Source: Streptomyces sp. B93 (GTDB lineage Bacteria; Actinomycetota; Actinomycetes; Streptomycetales; Streptomycetaceae). Taken from it: a stretch of DNA of 64,000 nt. Every line of letters begins with the position of its first letter. The stretch's first letter is position 1. The DNA lies in the NCBI RefSeq assembly GCF_018070565.1, contig NZ_JAGPXL010000018.1, positions 62,001-126,000 on the forward strand, written 5' to 3'. Shown here in pieces: positions 43,542 to 51,873 of this stretch. The notes beneath the pieces were generated by a model. It was given only the letters and a program-made list of their open reading frames with translations, did not search any database and was not told where the DNA came from. A program made the position numbers and the translations under genes.

Positions 43542-44219
43542 ATGTTGTCGACAGGACTGCCGCAGGGGGCGGTGCCCAAGCTCGAACGGCCCGGACCGCT
43601 GCGCGACCGGGTCTACGAGGCGCTCCTGGAACTCATCACCACCCGCGCCCTCCAGCCGGGCCAGCACCTCGTCGAGAGCGAACTCGCCGGTCACCTCGGG
43701 GTGTCGCGCCAGCCGGTGCGCGAGGCGCTGCAACGCCTCAACACCGAGGGCTGGGTCGATCTGCGGCCCGCCCAGGGCGCGTTCGTGCACGAGCCCACCG
43801 AGGAGGAGGCCGACCAGTTGCTGACCGTCCGTACGCTGCTGGAGGCCGAGGCCGCCCGGCTCGCCGCGGCCAACGCCACCAAGGACGGCATCGACGCGCT
43901 GGAGGCCCTGCTGCACGAGGGGCTGGAGGCCGTCGCCGACGACGACGTGGACGCCGCCGTGGCGCTCAACGCCCGCTTCCACGCCAAGATCATGGAGCTG
44001 GCCGGGAACGCGGTCCTCGCCGAACTCGCCGCCCAGGTCGACCGGCGCGTGCGCTGGTACTACACGCCGGTCGCCCGGCAGCGCGGCCACCAGTCCTGGG
44101 TGGAGCACCGGGACCTGATCGCGGCGATCGTGGCCCGCGACGAGCAGTCGGCCACCCGGCTGATGCGTGAACACACCGAGCACACCCGCCGCTCATATCA
44201 CGCCCGGCAGCAGCCCTGA
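43542..44219 (+). CDS. GntR-family regulator, FCD subfamily
   Basis: A 225-residue repressor. Winged helix at about residues 20-85 with ESELAGHLGVSRQPVREALQRLNTEGWV; an all-helical FCD ligand domain follows, with the metal-ligand His residues expected in LNARFHAKIM, GHQSWVEH and MREHTEHTRR. FCD proteins usually sense carboxylates or sugar acids. GAGGAGGGGG precedes the ATG. Two operator-like sites lie upstream; matching sites occur before the fdh operon and before the secreted isomerase at the end of the window. Confidence 0.9.
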   Translation: MLSTGLPQGAVPKLERPGPLRDRVYEALLELITTRALQPGQHLVESELAGHLGVSRQPVREALQRLNTEGWVDLRPAQGAFVHEPTEEEADQLLTVRTLLEAEAARLAAANATKDGIDALEALLHEGLEAVADDDVDAAVALNARFHAKIMELAGNAVLAELAAQVDRRVRWYYTPVARQRGHQSWVEHRDLIAAIVARDEQSATRLMREHTEHTRRSYHARQQP

Positions 44220-44227
44220 CCCCACGC

Positions 44228-44276
44228 CTCAGAACCGGGCGCGCGCCCATGCCTTCAGCGCGGCGCGCGCCCTGAG
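44228..44276 (+). terminator. terminator after the GntR gene
   Basis: An 11-bp GC stem (44237-44247 with 44262-44272) enclosed by CTCAG/CTGAG, with a 14-base loop, just after the GntR stop. Confidence 0.65.
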
Positions 44277-44321
44277 TGTTGTCATTGCGCCCGTTGTGCA
44301 CCCCGGCTTTGTCCTGCGAGT

Positions 44322-44358
44322 GGAAAAAGTCGTCGGTAATTCGTGCACGACTTCTTCC
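44322..44358. promoter_or_regulatory. candidate ROK operator
   Basis: GGAAAAAGTCGT (44322-44333) and ACGACTTCTTCC (44347-44358) are inverted repeats matching at 11 of 12 positions with a 13-base spacer. It is the only A/T-rich dyad in the 236-bp region before the ROK gene and lies about 100 bases before its start. Confidence 0.5.
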
Positions 44359-44455
44359 CAGTCATGGCAGCCGCTGCTACGTTCCCCTACCGAAGCAAGC
44401 CACAGCAGTGGCGGAAACCCGGCGCACACAGGCCGACAGAGGCGGGGAGGGGCTC

Positions 44456-45646
44456 GTGAGACGTATGACGGCGCGACCCGCTAACGCCCATCAGGCCAAA
44501 CTGCTGAAGCTGCTGCGCGACGGCGGCCCCAACTCCCGGGCCCAGCTGGGCGACCAGGTCGATCTGTCCCGGTCCAAGCTGGCGGTGGAGGTGGACCGGC
44601 TGCTGGAGACCGGACTGGTGGTGGCCGACGGGCTCGCCGCCTCCCGCGGCGGCCGACGCTCCCACAACATCCGGCTCGCCCCCAATCTGCGGTTCCTCGG
44701 TGTCGACATCGGCGCGACCTCCATCGACGTCGCGGTCACCAACGCCGAACTGGAGATCCTGGGGCACATCACCCAGCCCATGGAGGTACGCGAAGGCCCG
44801 GTCGCGGTCTTCGAGCAGGTCCTCGCCATGGCGGCGAAACTGCGGGCATCGGGACTCGCGGAGGGCTTCGACGGCGCCGGCATCGGCGTCCCGGGCCCGG
44901 TGCGGTTCCCCGAGGGCGTCCCCGTGGCGCCCCCGATCATGCCCGGCTGGGACGGCTTCCCGGTGCGGGAGGCGCTCAGCCAGGAACTCGGCTGCCCGGT
45001 CATGGTCGACAACGACGTGAACCTCATGGCGATGGGGGAACAGCACGCCGGAGTCGCCCGGACCGTCAACGACTTCCTCTGCGTCAAGATCGGCACCGGT
45101 ATCGGCTGCGGCATCGTCGTCGGCGGAGAGGTCTACCGCGGTACGACGGGCAGCGCGGGCGACATCGGGCACATCCAGGCCGTGCCCGACGGACGCCCGT
45201 GCGCCTGCGGCAACCGGGGCTGTCTCGAAGCCCACTTCAGCGGCGCCGCGCTCGCCCGCGACGCGCTGGAGGCGGCCCAGCAGGGCCACTCGGCCGAACT
45301 CGCCGCACGGCTGGAGGCGGGCGGCGGCCTCAGCGCCGTCGACGTCGCCGCCGCCGCTGCCGCGGGCGACGCCACCGCCCTGGACCTGATCCGCGAGGGC
45401 GGCAACCACTCCGGCAAGGTCATCGCCGGTCTGGTCAGCTTCTTCAACCCCGGCCTGGTGGTGATCGGCGGCGGGGTGACCGGCCTCGGCCACACCCTGC
45501 TCGCCGCGATCCGCACCCAGGTCTACCGCCAGTCGCTGCCGCTGGCGACCGGCAACCTCCCCATCGTCCTGGGCGAGTTGGGCCCCACCGCCGGAGTCAT
45601 CGGCGCGGCCCGGCTCATCAGCGACCATCTGTTCTCACCGGCGTAA
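44456..45646 (+). CDS. ROK-family transcriptional regulator
   Basis: A 396-residue repressor/kinase-fold protein. N-terminal winged HTH (about residues 8-75, NSRAQLGDQVDLSRSKLAVEVDRL), then a sugar-kinase-like ROK domain with LGVDIGATSIDVAVTN, the glucose-binding-type VDNDVN and the zinc motif CACGNRGCLEAHFSG. ROK regulators bind sugars or sugar phosphates and repress catabolic genes. The GTG at 44456 has GGAGG 5 bases upstream; an in-frame ATG three codons later is less well spaced. It heads the ABC sugar-transport locus and is its probable local regulator. Confidence 0.9.
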   Translation: MRRMTARPANAHQAKLLKLLRDGGPNSRAQLGDQVDLSRSKLAVEVDRLLETGLVVADGLAASRGGRRSHNIRLAPNLRFLGVDIGATSIDVAVTNAELEILGHITQPMEVREGPVAVFEQVLAMAAKLRASGLAEGFDGAGIGVPGPVRFPEGVPVAPPIMPGWDGFPVREALSQELGCPVMVDNDVNLMAMGEQHAGVARTVNDFLCVKIGTGIGCGIVVGGEVYRGTTGSAGDIGHIQAVPDGRPCACGNRGCLEAHFSGAALARDALEAAQQGHSAELAARLEAGGGLSAVDVAAAAAAGDATALDLIREGGNHSGKVIAGLVSFFNPGLVVIGGGVTGLGHTLLAAIRTQVYRQSLPLATGNLPIVLGELGPTAGVIGAARLISDHLFSPA

Positions 45647-45700
45647 CCGCGCAACCCCGCACCGCACCACGGCTCGTCAGGCACCACGCCCGGCACCACC

Positions 45701-45780
45701 CCTGCCCCGCCCTGCTCTGCCCTGCCCTGCCCCGCCACGTCCTGCCCAGCTCTGCCCTGCCCCGTTCCGCCCTGCCCTGA
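45701..45780 (+). repeat. sixteen-unit CCTGC pentamer repeat
   Basis: Exactly 80 bases parse into 16 in-phase pentamers, most CCTGC, CCCGC or TCTGC. The strand is almost pure pyrimidine plus G. It lies between the ROK stop and the ABC ATPase start; the ATPase has AAGGGG after it. Confidence 0.75.
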
Positions 45781-45812
45781 ACCGGCCCGCACGCCCGCCA
45801 AGGGGAACCCAC

Positions 45813-47330
45813 ATGGCACCAGAACCACCGCTGCTCAGCATGTCCGGCATCACCAAGTCGTTCCCCGGAGTCCGCGCCCTGGACGGCGTCACCCTCGACG
45901 TCCAGGCGGGTGAAGTGCACTGCCTCCTCGGCCAGAACGGCGCCGGGAAGTCCACCCTGATCAAGGTCCTCGCGGGTGCCCACCAGCCCGACGGCGGCAC
46001 CATCAGCTGGCGCGGCGAGGAGGTCACCCTCCGCTCGCCGATCGCCGCCATGCGCCTCGGCATCGCCACCATCTACCAGGAACTCGACCTGGTGGAGCAC
46101 CTGTCCGTCGCCGAGAACGTCCACCTCGGCCATGAGCCGACGGCCGTCGGCTTCGTCGTACGGCGCGGCGCCGCCCGCTCCTCGACGGCCGCGCTGCTGA
46201 AACGGCTCGGCCACCCCGAGATCGATCCGGCACGGCTGGTGGGGGAGCTGTCGGCGGCGCAGCAGCAGATCGTGTCGATGGCGCGGGCCCTCTCCCACGA
46301 CGTACGGCTCATCGTGATGGACGAGCCGTCCGCGGCGCTCGACCCGGACGAGGTCGACAACCTCTTCCGCATCGTCGGCGACCTGACCGCCGACGGGGTC
46401 GCCGTCGTCTACATCTCCCACCGGCTGGAGGAGATCCGCCGCATCGGCGACCGGGTGACCGTCCTCAAGGACGGCCGGGCGGTGGCGAACGGACTGCCCG
46501 CCAAGTCCACGCCCACCCGTGAGGTCGTGGCCCTGATGACCGGCCGCAACGTCGAGTACGTCTTCCCCGACCGGCCCACCGAGCCGCCCGCCCGCGAACC
46601 ACTGCTCCAGGTGCGCGGCCTGGCCCGGGACGGCGAGTTCGAGCCGCTCGACCTGGAGGTCCGCCCCGGGGAGATCGTCGGCCTCGCCGGACTCGTCGGC
46701 TCCGGACGCTCCGAGATCCTGGAGACCGTCTACGGCGCCAGGAAGCCCACCGCCGGTGAAGTGCTGGTGGACGGGCGGCCGTTGCGGCCCGGGAGCGTAC
46801 GGGCCGCCGTGCGCGCCGGGCTCGGGCTCGCCCCCGAGGAACGCAAGGCCCAGGCCCTTTTGATGCTGGAGTCGGTCACCCGGAACGTGTCCGTCTCCTC
46901 CATGTCCCGCTTCTCCCGCGGCGGCTGGATCGACCGCGGCGCCGAACTGGGCGCCGCCCGCGCCGCGACCCGGCAGCTGTCGCTGCGCCCCGACAACCCG
47001 TCCGTGCCGGTGCGCACCCTCTCCGGCGGCAACCAGCAGAAGGCGGTGCTCGCGCGCTGGCTGCTGCGCGGCTGCCGGGTGCTGCTGCTCGACGAACCGA
47101 CGCGCGGCGTGGACGTGGGCGCGCGCGCCGAACTGTACGCGGTCGTCCGCCGCCTGGCCGACGAAGGCCTCGGCGTCCTGCTGGTCTCCAGCGAGGTGCC
47201 CGAGGTGCTCGGCCTCGCCGACCGTGTCCTGGTGCTCCGAGAGGGCCGCGTCGTCCACACCGCGCCCGCCCGCGACCTCGACGAACACCGCGTACTCGAC
47301 CTCGTGATGGAAGGAAGCCCGGCGTCATGA
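45813..47330 (+). CDS. sugar ABC transporter ATP-binding protein
   Basis: A 505-residue double ATPase of the RbsA/XylG type. The first domain has a canonical Walker A GQNGAGKST and signature LSAAQQQIVSMAR with MDEPSAALD; the second has the degenerate Walker A GLVGSGRSE, signature LSGGNQQKAVLARW and LDEPTRGVD, as usual in this family. It energises import through the following permease and lipoprotein. The stop overlaps the permease start by 4 bases. Confidence 0.94.
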   Translation: MAPEPPLLSMSGITKSFPGVRALDGVTLDVQAGEVHCLLGQNGAGKSTLIKVLAGAHQPDGGTISWRGEEVTLRSPIAAMRLGIATIYQELDLVEHLSVAENVHLGHEPTAVGFVVRRGAARSSTAALLKRLGHPEIDPARLVGELSAAQQQIVSMARALSHDVRLIVMDEPSAALDPDEVDNLFRIVGDLTADGVAVVYISHRLEEIRRIGDRVTVLKDGRAVANGLPAKSTPTREVVALMTGRNVEYVFPDRPTEPPAREPLLQVRGLARDGEFEPLDLEVRPGEIVGLAGLVGSGRSEILETVYGARKPTAGEVLVDGRPLRPGSVRAAVRAGLGLAPEERKAQALLMLESVTRNVSVSSMSRFSRGGWIDRGAELGAARAATRQLSLRPDNPSVPVRTLSGGNQQKAVLARWLLRGCRVLLLDEPTRGVDVGARAELYAVVRRLADEGLGVLLVSSEVPEVLGLADRVLVLREGRVVHTAPARDLDEHRVLDLVMEGSPAS

Positions 47331-48346
47331 CGCAGCCCGTCTCCCCGCCGCGGGACAGCGCCGACAAGGTGCCGTCGGCGCCCCCGCCGCCCGCATGGCG
47401 CACCCTCGTGTTCCGCGCCGACGTCCGCACCCTGACCCTGCTGGGCGTGCTCGCCGCCCTCGTCGTCATCGGCGGGATCACCAAGCCGGACGAGTTCCTC
47501 GACACCCGCAACCTCCAACTCGTCCTCACCCAGGCCTCGGTCATCGGCGTCGTCACCGTCGGGATGACCTTCGTCATCACCTCCGGCGGCATCGACCTCT
47601 CCGTCGGCGCGATCGTCGCCCTCGCCTCCGTGTGGGCGACCACCGTCGCCACCCAGGAGTACGGCTTCGGCGGCATCCTGTTCACCGCCGTACTGGTCGG
47701 GGTCGGCTGCGGCCTGGTCAACGGACTGCTCATCGCCTACGGCGGGATGGTCCCGTTCATCGCCACCCTCGCCATGCTCGCCTCGGCGCGCGGCCTGGCC
47801 CTCCAGATCACCGACGGCCGCACCCAGATCGTCACCGTCGACAGCGTCCTCGACCTCGGCGAACGCGACGCCTACGTGCTCGGCATCCCGCCGCTCGTGC
47901 TGGTCTTCGCCTTCGTCACCATCGTCGGCTGGCTGGTGCTCAACCGCACCACCTTCGGCCGCCGCACCGTCGCCGTCGGCGGCAACCCCGAGGCCGCCCG
48001 CCTCGCCGGGATCGACGTCCGCCGCCAGCGCCTCTACCTGTACCTGCTGTCCGGACTGTGCTGCGGCATCGCCGCGTTCCTGCTGATCATCCTGTCCGGC
48101 TCCGGTCAGAACACCAACGGAAACCTCTACGAGCTCGACGCCATCGCCGCCGCGATCATCGGCGGCACCCTGCTCAGCGGGGGCCGCGGCACCATCGTCG
48201 GCTCCGTGCTCGGCGTCCTGATCTTCACCACCATCACCAACATCTTCGCCCTGAACAACCTTCAGAGCGACGTCCAGCAGATCGCCAAGGGCGCGATCAT
48301 CGTCGCCGCCGTGCTGGTCCAGCGCCGTACCGCGAGCACGACCTGA
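47327..48346 (+). CDS. sugar ABC transporter permease
   Basis: A 339-residue RbsC/BPD_transp_2 permease with 8 to 10 hydrophobic segments. GMTFVITSGGIDLSVGAIVALASV and GGNPEAARLAGIDVRR are the typical family signatures, the second being the ATPase-contact loop. It begins in the end of the ATPase gene and is followed 17 bases later by the substrate-binding gene. Confidence 0.94.
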   Translation: MTQPVSPPRDSADKVPSAPPPPAWRTLVFRADVRTLTLLGVLAALVVIGGITKPDEFLDTRNLQLVLTQASVIGVVTVGMTFVITSGGIDLSVGAIVALASVWATTVATQEYGFGGILFTAVLVGVGCGLVNGLLIAYGGMVPFIATLAMLASARGLALQITDGRTQIVTVDSVLDLGERDAYVLGIPPLVLVFAFVTIVGWLVLNRTTFGRRTVAVGGNPEAARLAGIDVRRQRLYLYLLSGLCCGIAAFLLIILSGSGQNTNGNLYELDAIAAAIIGGTLLSGGRGTIVGSVLGVLIFTTITNIFALNNLQSDVQQIAKGAIIVAAVLVQRRTASTT

Positions 48347-48363
48347 GGAAAGGGTTCACCGAC

Positions 48364-49407
48364 ATGACACAGCTCCCCACACGCAGAGGACTGCTCTTCG
48401 GGACCGCCGCCGTCTCGGCCGGTGCCCTCCTCGCAGGTTGCACGAGTAACGAGTCCAGCGACGACAAGGACAAGGCGGACAACAACCAGCCCGCCGCCGA
48501 CGACCAGCCCGGCAAGCAGGTCACCATCGGCTTCGCCGGTCCCCAGGCCGACCACGGCTGGCTCAACGCCATCAACGACAACGCCAAGAGCCGCGCCGGG
48601 AAGTACTCGGACGTCACCCTGGAGATCACCGAGGGCTCCAACGACACCGCCCAGCAGATCGGGCAGATCGAGACCCTCATCAACAAGAAGGTCGACGTCC
48701 TGGTGGTGCTGCCCGCCGACGGCAAGGCCCTCACCCAGGTCGGCCTCAAGGCGATGCGCGCGGGCATCCCCGTGATCAACCTCGACCGCATCTTCAACAG
48801 CCCGCAGGCCTACCGCTGCTGGATCGGCGGCGACAACTACGGCATGGGCCTCAACGCCGGGCACTACATCGGCGAGAAGCTCAAGGACAAGCCGAACGCC
48901 CGCGTCATCGAACTCGCCGGGCTCGACAACCTGGAACTCACCCAGCAGCGCACCCAGGGCTTCGACGACGCCCTGAAGAACTATCCCAACATCAAGAAGG
49001 TCGCCCGCCAGGCCGCCGAGTTCACGGTGGAGTCCGGGCAGGCCAAGATGGCCCAGCTGCTCCAGGCGCAGTCCAACTTCGACGCCCTGTGGAACCACGA
49101 CGACGACCAGGGCGTGGGCGCCCTGCGCGCCATCGAACAGGCCGGACGCGACGACTTCCTGATGGTCGGCGGCGCCGGCGCGCTCTCCGCCTTCCAGGCC
49201 ATCGAGGCGGGCAACAGCGTCCTGAAGGCCACCGTCCTCTACCCGCCGACCATGGCCGCCTCCGCGATCGACCTCGCCCGCGCCCTCGGCCAGGGCAAGG
49301 GCGTCGGCGGCATGGCCGAGTTCGAGATCCCCGCCTCCATCACGCTCTACTCGGCCGTCGTCGACAAGGACAACGTCGGTCAGTACATGTCCACCGGCTT
49401 CGAGTGA
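48364..49407 (+). CDS. sugar ABC transporter substrate-binding lipoprotein
   Basis: A 347-residue periplasmic-binding-protein-like lipoprotein (Peripla_BP_4, RbsB-type). RR-containing signal, lipobox LLAGC (Cys26), then a DDKDKADNNQPAADDQ spacer and the sugar-binding fold (VTIGFAGPQADHGWLNAIND...). The ligand could be a monosaccharide or cyclitol. A strong hairpin after its stop probably sets its abundance above that of downstream genes. Confidence 0.94.
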   Translation: MTQLPTRRGLLFGTAAVSAGALLAGCTSNESSDDKDKADNNQPAADDQPGKQVTIGFAGPQADHGWLNAINDNAKSRAGKYSDVTLEITEGSNDTAQQIGQIETLINKKVDVLVVLPADGKALTQVGLKAMRAGIPVINLDRIFNSPQAYRCWIGGDNYGMGLNAGHYIGEKLKDKPNARVIELAGLDNLELTQQRTQGFDDALKNYPNIKKVARQAAEFTVESGQAKMAQLLQAQSNFDALWNHDDDQGVGALRAIEQAGRDDFLMVGGAGALSAFQAIEAGNSVLKATVLYPPTMAASAIDLARALGQGKGVGGMAEFEIPASITLYSAVVDKDNVGQYMSTGFE

Positions 49408-49424
49408 GGCGCCCCGTACCACGG

Positions 49425-49454
49425 GCCCGGCCCGCCGCCGACGGCGGGCCGGGC
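49425..49454 (+). terminator. hairpin after the substrate-binding gene
   Basis: A perfect 13-bp GC stem (49425-49437 with 49442-49454) with a CCGA tetraloop. Partial termination or 3' protection of the transporter mRNA is likely, since the following gene points the same way with its own GAGGAGGAG ribosome-binding site. Confidence 0.7.
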
Positions 49455-49496
49455 GCCACCCCCCACCGCGCCACGACGACGAGGAGGAGTCATCCA

Positions 49497-50720
49497 ATGG
49501 GACAGCCGCAGCAGGCCGAGGGGCCGGACGACCGCAGCGGGGCAGCGGGGCCGCCGCCCCTGCGCGTCGGCATGGTCGGCTACGCCTTCATGGGCGCCGC
49601 CCACTCCCAGGGCTGGCGCACCGCGGGCCATGTCTTCGACCTGCCCATGCGGCCGGAGCTGACCGCGATCTGCGGACGGGACGCCACCGCCGTACGCGCC
49701 GCGGCCGACCGGCACGGCTGGGCCTCCGCCGAGACCGACTGGCGCGCCCTGGTCGCCCGCGACGACATCGACCTCGTCGACATCTGCACCCCCGGCGACA
49801 GCCACGCCGAGATTGCGCTGGCCGCCCTCGCCGCGGGCAAGCACGTCCTGTGCGAGAAGCCCCTCGCCAACACCGTGGAGGAGGCCGAGGCGATGTCGGC
49901 GGCGGCCGAATCCGCCTCCGCGCGGGGCCAGTTGGCGATGGTCGGCTTCAACTACCGCCGGGTGCCCGCCACCGCCCTCGCCCGCCGCATGGTCGCGGAG
50001 GGCCGCCTCGGTACCCTGCGGCACGTCCGGGTGACCTACCTCCAGGACTGGCTGACCGACCCGCGGTTCCCGCTGACCTGGCGGCTGCGCAAGGAGCACG
50101 CCGGGTCCGGCTCGCTCGGCGACCTGGGCGCGCACATCGTCGACCTCGCACAGCACCTGGCCGGAGAGCCGCTGGCCGGGGTCTCCGCGCTCACCGAGAC
50201 GTTCGTACGGCACCGGCCGCTGCCCGGTGGACCCACCAGCGGGCTCGCCGCGGTGTCCGCCGACGGCACCGGCGAGGTCACCGTCGACGACGCCGCCCTG
50301 TTCACCGGCCGCTTCGCCTCCGGCGCCCTGGCCTCCTTCGAGGCCACCCGCTACGCCACCGGCCGCAAGAACGCCCTGCGCCTGGAACTCAACGGCGAAC
50401 GCGGCTCCCTCGCCTTCGACCTGGAGCGGCTGAACGAACTCTGGTTCCACGACGGCACCGAACCGGACACCTACTCCGGTTTCCGCCGCATCCTCGTCAC
50501 CGAACCCGACCACCCCTACCTGGAGGCCTGGTGGCCGCCCGGGCACGGGCTCGGCTACGAGCACACCTTCGTCCACCAGGTCCGCGACCTGGTGCACGCC
50601 GTCGCCGAGGGCCGCCGCCCCGAGCCGTCCTTCGCCGACGGCCTCCAGGTGCAGCGGGTGCTCGCCGCGGTGGAGGAGAGCGCCGAGAAGAACAGCGTCT
50701 ACACGACCATCGCCGCCTGA
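49497..50720 (+). CDS. Gfo/Idh/MocA-family oxidoreductase
   Basis: A 407-residue NAD(P)-dependent dehydrogenase. Rossmann motif VGMVGYAFMGAAHSQGW (about residues 24-40), the catalytic EKPLANT loop (Lys around residue 123), GDLGAHIVDLAQHLAG with the family His, and a C-terminal alpha/beta domain. Members oxidise sugars or cyclitols, often at C3 (1,5-anhydro-fructose reductases, inositol dehydrogenases, glycoside 3-dehydrogenases). Context with a TIM-barrel isomerase and a DUF1080 protein favours 3-keto-sugar chemistry. AGGAGGAG precedes the ATG. Confidence 0.9.
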   Translation: MGQPQQAEGPDDRSGAAGPPPLRVGMVGYAFMGAAHSQGWRTAGHVFDLPMRPELTAICGRDATAVRAAADRHGWASAETDWRALVARDDIDLVDICTPGDSHAEIALAALAAGKHVLCEKPLANTVEEAEAMSAAAESASARGQLAMVGFNYRRVPATALARRMVAEGRLGTLRHVRVTYLQDWLTDPRFPLTWRLRKEHAGSGSLGDLGAHIVDLAQHLAGEPLAGVSALTETFVRHRPLPGGPTSGLAAVSADGTGEVTVDDAALFTGRFASGALASFEATRYATGRKNALRLELNGERGSLAFDLERLNELWFHDGTEPDTYSGFRRILVTEPDHPYLEAWWPPGHGLGYEHTFVHQVRDLVHAVAEGRRPEPSFADGLQVQRVLAAVEESAEKNSVYTTIAA

Positions 50721-50789
50721 TCCATGCCCGACCACCGCGTGACCCATGCCTGACCGCCGCCTGACCGTCGTCTGAGGAGGACCGGACGG

Positions 50790-51788
<999 letters not shown>

Positions 51789-51807
51789 CCACTCCCCACA
51801 TCGCTCA

Positions 51808-51829
51808 CCGGGGTGACGGCGCACCCCGG
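51808..51829 (+). terminator. small hairpin before the PQQ dehydrogenase gene
   Basis: CCGGGGTG and CACCCCGG form an 8-bp stem with a 6-base loop, 20 bases after the isomerase stop. Weaker than the other terminators here, so readthrough is possible. Confidence 0.45.
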
Positions 51830-51873
51830 CGTTCGTAACCGCCCGTACAACCGGCCCCTTTCTGGAGGCACCC

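Noticed and set aside
45701-45780. Coding region for a repetitive peptide
   Set aside because: No start with a ribosome-binding site and no continuity with a gene; it sits in a gap between two clear genes.
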